A stretch of 64,000 nt of DNA from assembly GCA_037367355.1 (NCBI GenBank), contig CM074705.1, positions 1,984,001 to 2,048,000 on the forward strand, written 5' to 3'. The notes under the pieces were generated by a model that saw only the letters and a program-made list of their open reading frames with translations, was not told the origin of the DNA and did no database searches. Numbering within the stretch: position 1 is the stretch's first letter; every line of letters starts with the position of its first letter. Below, piece after piece: positions 21,710 to 32,841 of the stretch. This DNA comes from Neoscytalidium dimidiatum. Lineage: Eukaryota > Ascomycota > Dothideomycetes > Botryosphaeriales > Botryosphaeriaceae. The translations under genes and the position numbers were made by a program.

Positions 21710-24700
21710 TCACCTACTCCCTCTCCTCCTGAGTCCCCTCTCCTCCCCCATGATCTCTCTGATTAACCGCATGCTCGCTTCATCCTCTTCTGAGAAGCCT
21801 GCCTGCGTCACACTTGTTGACCTCTGCTTTGGCATGACAGCTCCATCGCTCTTAGCACTCTCTTTACCCCAACTAGCATCCAAGTTGAGGTCGATACTTG
21901 AGTTCGACTGCCTCCGTTGCTGATTGGGTGTAGCCACCGTCTGCTTGATCGTGTTCGAAGGTCCTGGAGTACGGCTCTTCCTGCTACCTTTTTGAGCGGA
22001 AGGCGGCTGAGACTGCCTACCTGTGCTACTGACAGTTGAGTAGCGCTCAACCGGCCGAGAAGCACGTGATGAATGACGCCGCTCAGATGGGGATTCAGCC
22101 TCGGCCTGAACCTCTGGAATTTGACGATTTTTCTCTGGAGACGAGTTGGCCAGGTCCGTGAGTGGAGACGAGGGCGCAACGCCATTTGTTAAATCGACCA
22201 CAGGAGCTTGCTGCGCTGACTTGACTGGAGGAGCTTGTGAGTCTACTGGGGGGACTGTTTCCGGCACCTGTTCTGTACTTGGAATTGCAATATCGCTTGT
22301 GGGGGGAGCCTCTGTAGTAGCAACATGGTCTGAAATCTCAGCATGGTCAATACCATTGATCATAGCGTGGTCGCTCTCTTCGACAGGGCCGGCAGGAGCT
22401 GAGTAGTCCTCCAACATAGGATCAACTGCTTCATGGATTGGTTGGACTGGAGGAGCGTCAGGCATTGGGATATCCACAGCGACATCCACTGGCACTTGTA
22501 TCTGTTCGGTTTCCAGCGGAGGTTGTGAATTCGGAATCATGTCATGGTCAAACAGAGATGCGCCACTTGGCAAGCTGATGCTCGGCCGAGGTTCCTTCTT
22601 GGGCTTCTTGACAGCATCGCCTTCCTCTCCTGCACCGCTGACTCGTCGCTTTTTGGAGCTCTGTGTTCCCCGAGGAATCGGAGCTTCCTGAGCCTTGACA
22701 GGATCGATATTGCCATGCTCGTCGTGAATACAGCGGCGCTAATGTCTTGTTAGTTAAGCCATATTAAAAAGAGCATCGCATGTTCAAAACTTACCTTGCT
22801 TTTGCGACAGTCCAAGCACGCCTTGCTCCGCCCACGCTTACCGTCTGGGGTTTCCTGTGGAGGCTGCCCATCCATACCAGTGGCAAGGACTGTCGTAAGC
22901 GGAGCTTCTGTCTTCGGCAAGCCATTCAACGGGGCGCTACTGCTCGAACTTGGAATGACAACCGCAACCATTTGGCCACTGGGGCGCCTCTCCCCTAGAT
23001 TGCTTGGGGTGTTCATGTTCGGAGACGAAACCTCATCCTTATGCTTGCACCTGATCCTTCGCTTGCGACAGGCATCACACGCAATTCTCTTAGGGCCTAG
23101 CACAGAGGTCTTAGGGGTGCTGGTATGCTTTACTGCTTGGCTTGGCGATCCAGGAGCACCATCAGTCTCTGCATCTTGTGCTTTCTTTTGCTGTCTAGCG
23201 GAAACGCGTTCAGGAAGGCGGAATGCGTCGATGAATGCCTTGCGCTCCAATCTCTTCAACGCAGCTGCACTCAACTTCTTCTCTCCACCCGATTCACCGA
23301 CTTCAGGGAGCACTGCGTCGGGGTGAGCCCACTGGGGGATATCTTCGTTTCCGCGCTTCCAAGCCACCCACATGGCGAAGGTCTTGATGATCTCAAGTGG
23401 ATCTCCAAAACCCCTGGGGATGGACTTCGTGACCGCGTTGCGCACCTCCATGGTGATACCCTCTACGCGGCCCTGAGAAATCATGACCGTGCGGAAGATG
23501 TAGCTCACCAGGTCCGGCAAGCCTTCGATTTCACTACGGGAGTAGTATCGAGCATTGTAGTTCTCCGGACCTAGGTCGGAGTTGTGTCCGAATTTGTTCG
23601 GCTCCATCCAGATGGGCGTCTCGCGGCGAAACTGTTTGCCTTCGTAGAAAACCTGCATTACCGACGGCGGAAGAGGGTCGCGTTGTAGATACTGTAGCAC
23701 TGTGTACCAGTGTACCTTTTGGAAGTGAGGGTAGCGGAATTTCCTCGCAACCTTGGTATTCTTTTCAATCTCAGCAACGCGAATTTGCATTCCGTAGTTG
23801 AGTCTCGTAAGGAAATTTCCCCCAATGACCAGACTGTTCTCCGGGGTCCATACAGCGTGAATCCATCCGGATGGAATGAGCATAGTATCGCCTTCCGATA
23901 AGTCGACTCGGTAGCATTCCTTAGTCTCGTCTGCAAGGAAAGTCCAATTTTGTGCCTGAGACAAGCACCAGTCTTCATACTTCTTCAGGTGTTGCTTCTT
24001 GGGCGGAATGAAGAAGAAAGTCTTCTTGCCTTTGATGATGTGATAGTACACCGATGATCCCCCAAAGTCGATGTGGAAGTCTGTATAGCAGTCTGCCACG
24101 GACATCAGACAGTAGAATTGCACCTTTGGGAAAATACCCTTGGCAGTTTCTTCCTCTGGCCAGACTGCATCCTGCAGGTCGAGATCGCGAACAACCTTTG
24201 GTCGTCGAATTAAGCGTCCAAGCTTACTGTGCGAGATTTCGAGGCTGATGACGTTGCGTACTGGCTTGTCACCTTCCTCTTCGTAGTAATCTGCCCATTT
24301 GCTCATGTTCCACCTCTTGTCTTCTCCTTCTTGGGACTTAACGTCTATGACCTCAACCTTCTCCTCGGGGCCGTAAAGCTCTGCGACGCGGCGAACGGTC
24401 AGGCCTTGGGGAATGACCATGTCGAGACGGTCCTGGCCTTCATCGAGAACCACCTCGTATTCCACATCCTCGTAGAAACCGTCAGATTGCTCTTCTTTCC
24501 CCTGATAAACAGTTGAGGTGTCAGTCGTCTTTGTCTGAACTCCAGGGAAACTTGGTCGAGGATTCCAACACGCAGGGATGACAATGGGTTCTTTGAAACC
24601 GCCGCTCCTCTCCAAATTCTCTGCTGTGATAAGCTCTGGCCGCATTCGCGGGAAGGTTTCCGGTTGAAACTTGAAAGCGCCTTCCTTGATCAGCTGAATA

Positions 24701-26582
24701 TAGTGATGCTCATATTCATCCTCGGACGTGCGGAAGACCCCTTCGTTCAAGCCAGCGTAATCCACCCGCACTCCAGCTTGGGCGCGCTTTGACTTGCGAA
24801 CAACTAACTAAAATTAGTGAACCATACCGGATAACCATCAGTATATCTGTGCTTACATGTGGTAGGGCCAAACTTTGGCCTGCAACTACGACAGAAGTAC
24901 TTATCGACGCTGCTAACTTCTTTGGCATTCTTGAATCCTGCACAAGCAAAATGATACCAGTTCTGGCACCCATTGCATCCGATCCATTGGTCCTTTTGGC
25001 CTGTTGAAGGCCCTCGAGAAAATTGGCAGCCAGCGCAAATGGTGACTTCCTCCTCGGCATGACCTAGCGGTGGCTTGCTGGAGTCCAATGCTGGCCTGAT
25101 TGTCATTGAAGTCTCAGCAGGTACTGAGGATGCTCTTCCAGAGCCTGGCCTGTCGTCATCCTCTACAGCTGGTGGACTGTACATCCCGAAAGAACTGCGC
25201 CGCCTGGCTTTCATGGCATCTGCGCGTGCTTGCGAAATATCGTATGCGGCATCTTGAGTCTGACGCGGAACATTCGCCTGCGTGCGATTGAAAGCTGGTG
25301 GTTCTACAAGCTCGCCAGGTAGGCTCTGTGGTGACTGTAATTGATCAGAGCCATCATCCCTGAAAGGAAGTAGCATGCCGTCGTTGGAACTGGCAGAAGC
25401 TTTGCCAGCCTTCTTGCCGCCAGAAGCTTTGCTTCGAGGGCCCCGCGGTTTCCCCTTTGGCCAGCCTTGTCCCTTGCCCTTCTTGTGTTCGACATGGTCA
25501 TCGCGGATAGTGTGAGCGTTCGACGGATCGTACGTTTCATCAGGCGGTGTGTGCGTCTGGACTGCGGACAAACTCGGGTAGCCAAATTTAGCTTCGCTGA
25601 CCTCTGTTCCGTTAAGTAAGGGCTCAGGCTTGGGTGCAGAGAATGAGTTGGCATGTGGGCGGGACCGATACTGGCCATCGACAGTTCCATGATACTGAGC
25701 TTCTGCCGGTTGCTGAGGTTGATAAGCGGTGACATCGTACCATGATGATAGACCAGCCTGACTATAATGGGCTTGCGGGTTTGCAATGGACCTTCGTGCG
25801 CCACGGGAGTTGTCTATACTGCCGTTTCTGAGACCCAGAAGAACCTGTGCGATGTCCATCTCATCGTTATTTGTCTGCGGTGCGGCGTACGGCAGCTGCT
25901 CGCGATACGTAGGATGTCCACCTTGAGAGGCCTGTTCGAGGCTATATGCCCACTCAACGGCAGGGGCTTGTGTGTGACTTGTAGCTGGTCTGGCGGCACT
26001 TGGTGCGTATTGCTCAGATGGCGCGACTTCTGAACGCGCGCGCTTAGACGGCCGCTCGTCGCACCCGTAGCCGTGATCATATCCGTAGTTGTAGCCTTGG
26101 CTAGGGCGGTAGTTCTGGCCATCCGAAGCAGCGTGGGCGTGCCGGGAGCTACTGGCGGTCGGACGCGAGGTTCGTGGTGAAGGTTGAGAATGAACAGGAA
26201 GAACGGCTGGCGGCGCAAACACCGGACTCGGTGCCATAGACGAGGCGATATCGGCTAGCGCATCTATGGGTGAGCCGTGTGAGGATGAACGACTGCCGTG
26301 GCCGTTGGTCTGGCGCGACGAGGGAGCCGCCCTTTCAGCTTTTACGCTGAGGACCTTCTCGGAGCTTGCCCGCTTGCCGGAGTGAGCATTGCTGACCGAC
26401 CAACCATAGTTCTGAAGGGCCTCGACGAGACCGTTCGCAGCATTGTGAGGGAACAATGGGCCATCTTTGTATGCGGTGGGGTAGGTAGGCGTGAGCGGCT
26501 CGACGAAACGGAGGATCGGAGAGGGCGTTCGCGGCGGAAGCGGAGCGTCGGAGACGTGCTGCTTGAAGCTGGAGAGCTTCAT
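21710..26582 (-). CDS. JHD1: JmjC-domain histone demethylase JHD1 (KDM2-type) with PHD finger
   Basis: Minus-strand exons 24857-26582, 22795-24803 and 21710-22738 (introns 53 and 56 nt) give 1587 residues. JHD1 enzymes are nuclear Fe(II)/2-oxoglutarate dioxygenases that demethylate histone H3 lysine 36. Order: a disordered Ser/Pro/Tyr-rich N terminus; a basic GKPRGPRSK stretch; a PHD finger (about 514-570, ICAGC...CNGCQNWYHFAC...CRSC); a JmjC core with iron ligands H819, D821 (HIDFGGSSVYYHIIKGKKTF) and H891 (GWIHAVWTP), so it should be active; then two Cys-rich basic motifs, ACDACRKRRIRC and ACLDCRKSKRRC, the second split by intron 2; and a disordered tail. Intron 1 has two AGs four bases apart and only the second keeps frame, joining the PHD end to FVRKSKR. 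The start at 26582 (MKLSSFKQ) is preferred, though the frame is open upstream to 26870. Confidence 0.93.
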
Positions 26583-28054
26583 TGTGGTGGGGAGAGCAGC
26601 GCAAGGGCGAGGGCGAGGGTGAGCGGGTGGAGTAGGACCTCGGAGGTCCGCAAAGAGAGAGAACCACCGGCTAGGGCGCGCCGAGGGCTGCAGTCGGTCG
26701 GTCGAGGTGCTGGAAGGGCATTCCCGTAGATACAAGAGAAGCGAAGCGCCCGGCTCACAGCGACGCAGGGTCGTTGGCGGTGGTGGGGACGGCGCTGAGC
26801 GAGGGGAGGTCGGCGGAGGTGGTGGTGTAAGAGAAGCAGCGCGGCTTGCGGAGGATTGATGGCACCGCACCGCAGGACCAGCAAAGGCGCATCAACAATC
26901 GCACCAGCCTCCGGTGCTCTGCGCCCACCCGCACCCACTACCCACATAATCACCAGCAGCTCACGAGAGCTTGCATTATGTCACACGCGCAGCGGGAGTC
27001 TTCATTTCCGTGTGCTGCCTCCGCTGGCACCGTTGGTCGCAGTCCACAAGCAGCGCCGCGGGCGACGTCGCACACTCCTCGGCCGCCTGCGACATCACTT
27101 TGCTAGCAGGATAGGTCTATCTAAGCAGCCAGCGCCATTGTGGCTTCTCCTACAGCGATGCCTGGCCCAAGAACCCGTTGTCCGCGCCCAGCAATTCCAT
27201 CACTGCGTCGACTCTGTTGTTGCGCCTCCCGTCCGGGGCCGCGTCAACGGCGAGCGCTGTGCGAGGCCGATCTCCAAAGTACTACAACGGCACGTCCATT
27301 TCAGGGCCAGTTGAAGCAGTTGTCTGGACGCGGATGGTGTTAGTCTAGCTGAGCGGTTACGGCTGGACGATTGCTTCAACTGCCCACAGGCAGGCGTTCG
27401 CCGTTGCAATACTCTGGGAGCCAACCTCGTGGTCTGGGAGGGAACGCGGGGCGCGGCTGGCCGGTGGCGAGGTTGCGATTATCCTGAATCTAGACGCAGT
27501 CATTGAAGACGAGTGAATGCGCACGCACAGAGACCCGCCGGCGGCGTGAATTGAGCGACTCCAGCGCTCGCGCGAACCGCAAGAGTGAGGCGGCCTCGAT
27601 CCCAGCCCAGGCCTGGGATGCAATGAGCGCAAAGCTATCCCCGCGCTCGTATTGATGCTTACCAAAGCCAGGCCCCATTGAAAACTCCAGCTAGCAGCGA
27701 AGCCATTCTACGGCGAAAAACTGCTGCACGGGTGATATTTGAGTAGTTAGATGTATTTGAATGAGCACGACATCATGGTAGCCGTGGCCTCATTGTATTT
27801 TCATGGCTCTCAGTGCATGTTGGTGTCGGAGCATTCGTCGATACGATACACTTTCCCTGGCCGTAATTTATGGCCATCGCAACTGCATCTGTCTTTCTAA
27901 GCGTCACGTGTGCGATCTTGGCAGCGGTGGACCGGGAATCGACATGCGCCAGCGCCTCCCCGCCAGAGCCTCCTCTATCCACCACTCTACTCTTCGGAGT
28001 CCAACCGTCTCCCCCACATAACCTGCAACCTTGTCCACAACTGCTAGCCAAGCT
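26583..28054. other. Divergent intergenic region between JHD1 and SF3b14
   Basis: GC-rich leader of JHD1 to about 26950, then mixed sequence. Overlapping frames of 80-150 codons on both strands lack domains. Probably carries both promoters. Confidence 0.5.
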
Positions 28055-28711
28055 ATGAGTCGCGGCGGAAAGCTTGCCCCAGAAGTCAACCGGTGAGCCA
28101 CTTCGCTGCACGGCGTGACGCATTCGGCGCGCCACGAAGCTCTGCCAACCATGCCCTGCTAACGCGCTGTCTGCACAGAGCTCTCTTCGTAAAGAACCTG
28201 AGGTACTACTCACACTGCCGTTCTGCCAGCCTGACGCGTCTGCCGTGCTGACTGCCTTCCCAGCTACAACGTATCCCCGGAAGAGCTCTTCGACCTGTTC
28301 GGCAAGTTCGGCCCTGTTCGGTACGTCGCGACCTCACTTCCTGTCGACGTCACTGCTATTGCCGCGCCCACATGAGCTTCCCCGTATTGACTCGCTTTTG
28401 TTGCAGCCAAATCCGCCAAGGCATTGCGAACGCCACCAAGGGCACTGCATTTGTCGTCTATGAAGACGTAATGGACGCCAAGCAAGCCTGCGACAAGCTC
28501 AACGGCTTCAACTTCCAGAACCGCTACCTCGTCGGTATGTCTTCAGCTGCTTGTCCGAGCCCGCGCTCGGGCGACTATCGTTATGACGGAAGCTGACGCT
28601 CGCGTGACAGTACTATACCACCAGCCAGAGAAGATGAACAGGTCGAAAGAGGACAGCAACAACCGTGCGTCCGATCTAGAACCCGGCAAGACGAGGAACG
28701 GGGTCGAATAG
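28055..28711 (+). CDS. Splicing factor SF3b14/p14 (SF3B6), U2 snRNP branch-site RRM protein
   Basis: Five short exons: 28055-28092, 28179-28202 (only 24 nt), 28264-28320, 28407-28534 and 28611-28711, giving 115 residues. The protein is a single RRM that contacts the pre-mRNA branch adenosine within SF3b. Recognisable blocks are PPEVNR-like [55 protein letters not shown] and [18 protein letters not shown]. All joins keep frame and all introns are GT-AG. The C terminus after SKED differs from what I expect of relatives, which usually continue with a charged helix; here it reads [18 protein letters not shown] then stop. A further intron or a lineage-specific tail is possible, so the 3' end is less certain than the rest. 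Confidence 0.85.
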
Positions 28712-31700
28712 CATGAGGCGAGATCCGCGGGACACAACTCCTGTGGGAGCGGGGCACCCCAGGCACTGGCTGCTACGGAGCCCGTGGGTCTCACCATGAC
28801 GACGAAGAAAACTAAACCGACAACTGTACGCTTCAGCACGGATACCAAGCCGGCGGCGTCGATTGCCAGCAGCATCACTTCTTCCTCATCTTCCTCTTCT
28901 TCGACTTCCACTTCGACCAACAAGCGGAATTCTGGGGTTTCAACTTCCGTCGGCGGCAACCAGCAGCGGCCGAAACTTTCCAAGCGGGGTTCAGGATGGG
29001 ATTCTGCTCATAAGCTTATTACACGATTCACCTGGTCGGCGTTGAGGGGTTCTCAGGCTCAGCCGGTTCGCGGATGAATGAGTTCATCCTGTTGCTTCGA
29101 TCACGGGCATTTCCGAACTTGCTTATTTGGGTATTCCCCAGTCTTTTGCAGATTAAGAATGCTGCTTATGTTATGCAGCTTTTCCTTTACAGATTGAGTA
29201 GGGCAGACAATTCAAGTATTGCCCGAGGTGGCATTGCAAAATGACAAGTTTCAGACACGCTCTCAAGTGCTCTTTTCGAACACCTGATTACGACCACTGT
29301 AGCAGGTGACATCTTAAGATTCTCTTCTAGGGGAGACAGCATGCATTCATTACATCGATCAGATGACGATCACTGCCAAGAGCTGAAGGAATATAGAGTC
29401 TCGCTACTCTCCTAAGTGACGCAAACTTGTCTGGACTTTCAATCTAGCACAGCATTAAGAGTGCACGCGACCTAAGACCTATAATTACAGCCGCGATATA
29501 ACACGACCTGTGAAGGGTTACGGGAAGTCTGGGTGCTATTGGAAACGCACCGCGCCCAGACCGCAAGAGTCAAAAAGACACACAATGGCAAGGGGAACAT
29601 TAGAAACCGCGATTCAAGCTGACTACGCTGGCGAAGGAACTGAGCCGGACTTGAAACGACGCTGCTGCTGCGGGCGATCAAAGCCTCCAATCCGACATTT
29701 CCATGCTGCTGGCATCGACATTGGTCTCCGTACGCTCGGACAAAAGCTTCAGTCGCTGAAGCAGTCGATATGGTTAACGGCCATCTCACATTGATATCCG
29801 GCCGCGGCAATTCCGTGTCAGTCGGTTACTGGCAAGTGGATTCCTGAGACGTGGGTGTTTGCTTGAAGCGGTAGGGGTGCTGACGCGTACATACGCACAC
29901 GTCATTCCTCCCTGTCGCCAGTCCTGTCGGGATCGCCGCCATGGGTGGTTGCGCCATTTATTTTGGGAACGACTTGACCGGTATAGATTGGCCTGAGGGG
30001 TCTGGGATTGAAAAAAAAAAAAAAGAAAGCTTTATTTGGACGACGGATGATGTGTTGTTGATGCTGTGCGCGGCAAGGGAAGGGCAGCGTCTATGGAGTG
30101 AAGAAGCGGGGGGGCTGTATAAAATTATGTGCGTTAAGAACGGCTGTCGAGACGATAGAAGGCTAAAATGTAATAGTGGAATAACTGGCTTGGAAGGACG
30201 CAGACAATCATGAAGAATATCCCCTGATAGAGTCAGTGGAGATTGATGACTGTTTCACTCAAGATTTACTGGGGGACTGGAGAGCTGTATGGACGGATGA
30301 ACAGTGAGCATAGGACGCCCCATATTCAAGCTAATGGTATTTGTGGAGCTGGTGGCAATCACTTTCAAAGCTTCGTAGGGAGAGCACACTTGTGAACTTC
30401 CAGTAGCTGAATGCTAGAGCTATACGTCCGAATAGTCAGCTGTACAAGCGCCCTCACTGAGATGATGGGCAGGACTCCAGTACCGCTCCCATCTTCTCGC
30501 CATTTCCCTTCGACTGACATCTAGGGATGGCTCGTGTTTCATCATTCTCGAGGACTGCCGCAGGTAAAGCGAGCGGCGGAGGACCTCACTGTCTAATCAT
30601 GAGTAGGACTGTGACCGTAGAAGTGATGGGATAGTAGACCTGCCACCCACCATACTTTTTATTTCTACCAGACGGACTTCAACCCTTTAAAGATTTACTC
30701 TTCGCCTGCAAATTTTGGGCGGAAATGCCTAGAAAGCAAGCCTTGCACCTCAAGAACTGATGGAGCCCTCCACTGTGAACTCCATCTTTGGAGGGGTAAC
30801 AACATCACGGTTACATTAATAATCAGCGAGAGCATCCAGTACGTTAACGTCCATACGTCAGGCAATATTAAATCCTTGTTGATACAAGAGGTAAGGATAC
30901 CAGCAAAGCGGACCTCTCAAACACCATTTTAAAGGGCTGACGTCCAACCGACCAATGACTGAAGAAGGAATCTCCAACTCTGTTGCTTCGCGTAGTAGCT
31001 GTCACAAATCGTCACAAACCAGTCGGATAAACTTTTCCAGATGGGGAATACCGGGACTATCCATGGGGATATAACTGCTGCTCGTCTCTGCTTCTTCTCT
31101 CATCCTCTGTCCCACACTCATGTAAGTGGCCCTTTCCGCACCAAACGCTTCCAAGGCGTCGCAATGAATACGTGGACTCAGCAACATGGCCACAATTCGA
31201 CGGCACGATAAGAGGGAAAATGATGTATCATTGTTCCTCCCAGGAAGTCGGTTCTGGAAGCATCGTGACAGTGATCGGGGCACAAAATATGCGGAACTAC
31301 CTGCTCCGGTTCCAAGAATGATCTCTTCTGCTTCCTACCGATACGACGTTCACGCTGCGATTCGACCGCCGGGAAAGACCGTTCGCTAAAGAGGGAGCGT
31401 CATACCGCGATCAATCACATTTTCATAGCCGCTTGGTTCTTTGTCATCTGTACAGCTCTCACGCAATCTGCTCGCCCGTGACGCGACCGCAGCTCCGGGG
31501 AAACGGCTGCTGTGTACATGCCCACACAGTTCGAATTCGCACATCCTCCTAGGCTCCGTATGCGCCGAGGGTCACGTACTCGAGTTAAGGGCAAGGTGAA
31601 GTAAGTTTAAGGTTTCTTCTCTCTATTAACAGATGTCGCATGTACAAGAGTGCGCGTGTAAATGTTTCCCCATATTCCATGTCCAATTCGATGTCCAATA

Positions 31701-32394
31701 TCGACAGTGAAGAAGTGCGTTTCCGTGGTATCAAGCAGCTAACGTCGTGAAAGAGCGTGACGAAAAGAAAAGACAGCGGACCGGTGGAGGAAACCTTTCC
31801 CTCCCTTCCGACTGCCCCAGGCATTACAAAGAGCAAATGTGTGACTGGTTCCTCCCCAACACTTCCAAGTGTACTCTCCTCCCAAAAGTCCGAGTGCAGT
31901 CAGTGGGACTCTTTTCCCCACCGTTAAACCCACTCTCTAATGAAAACCCACCTTTTTGCAGTAAAGGAAAAGGCAATGGGAAAAAACCAAGACGGAAAAG
32001 CAAAGACCCGTGACGATCAATGTCCGAGCCCCAAGAACAGAGCCTCGATGCACCGATCCCACACGTCCATACCACCCGCTCCAGCACCACAGGCATCCCT
32101 CCCGCGTCCACTAGGCGTCGGCGTTGGCGTAACAGGTGTTGGTGTGGCGAAAGGCGTCGAGACGACTGTCAAGAAAGTCGAAAATCCCTCTTCGGGCATT
32201 CTCCCTGTTTTCAAGACAGACGTCTCAGCGAATCTCGCCCCACGGTTGCCGATGATGATGATGATGATGACGAAGACGAAGAAAAGAAGAATTGGACGAA
32301 GACGAGTAGGATGAGAAGGCCGAAGAACGAGTCCTTCATCTCACGCTCGTGATGGTGATGTGTTGTTGTCGCTGCTGTCATCATTGTGATTGAC
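28712..32394. other. Gene-free stretch of 3.7 kb
   Basis: A plus-strand ATG frame at 28796-29077 encodes a 93-residue Ser/Thr/Lys-rich sequence without domains; it may be chance in the 3' flank of SF3b14. From 29100 to 32390 the sequence is more A/T-balanced with only short frames. No tRNA or transposon features recognised. Confidence 0.45.
32251..32270. repeat. (GAT)n microsatellite
   Basis: Six to seven uninterrupted GAT triplets, about 125 bases downstream of the stop codon of the minus-strand secreted-peptide gene. Confidence 0.85.
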
Positions 32395-32841
32395 TTAAGC
32401 CTGGAAGGGCGTACCGGTGCCGTAAGACCTCTTGACGTAGCCGGTCGGGCTGGGGTTACGCTTGCCGATAACCCCGGACGGAAGTGCGACGCCCTCGAGG
32501 TCGCGCTTCTCGAAGATGCCCTCGGTGCTGTTCTTGTCGAGTGACAGACGCGGAAAGACAGCCTTGGCGACCTCCTCGGTGGAGTTGATGTTCCAGCGCG
32601 GGACGTGCAGGTTCGGCCGGCTACCGGCGAAAAGGCTGCCGTGCGAATAGTTACCGTTGCGGGGGAGGATGGGGTGCGAGTAGTTGCCGTTGCGGGGGAG
32701 GATGACCGGCTCGCTCACGTTGAGGCTGCGCGTCTCGAGGTGGCCGGTGGTGCTGTTGACGACGGTGCCCACACGGGTCGGGGGCAGGGCGGCGGCGCTG
32801 GAGGCCAGGAGGAGCGAGGTGAGGGCCGAGGTGAAGTGCAT
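32395..32841 (-). CDS. Small secreted protein with Kex2 sites, putative peptide precursor
   Basis: Single-exon 148-residue frame, start context aattaaaATG. A clear signal peptide (MHFTSALTSLLLASSAAA) is followed by a Ser/Asn-rich region with six N-glycosylation sequons (N29, N41, N53, N64, N86, N104) and an exact ten-residue tandem repeat ILPRNGNYSH at 47-56 and 58-67. The C-terminal third has three Lys-Arg pairs (112-113, 127-128, 137-138) that divide it into DLEGVALPSGVIG, NPSPTGYV and the terminal SYGTGTPFQA. This is the layout of fungal Kex2-processed secreted peptides: a glycosylated pro-region, then short peptides released at KR. I recognise no known pheromone, ustiloxin-type core or effector. 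It has no cysteines, so it is not a typical Cys-rich effector. Function unknown; processing is inference. Confidence 0.75.
   Translation of the reverse strand: MHFTSALTSLLLASSAAALPPTRVGTVVNSTTGHLETRSLNVSEPVILPRNGNYSHPILPRNGNYSHGSLFAGSRPNLHVPRWNINSTEEVAKAVFPRLSLDKNSTEGIFEKRDLEGVALPSGVIGKRNPSPTGYVKRSYGTGTPFQA

Noticed and set aside
28796..29077. Ser/Thr/Lys-rich 93-codon frame after SF3b14
   Set aside because: Low complexity, no domain, and position in the likely 3' flank make it insufficient for a gene call.
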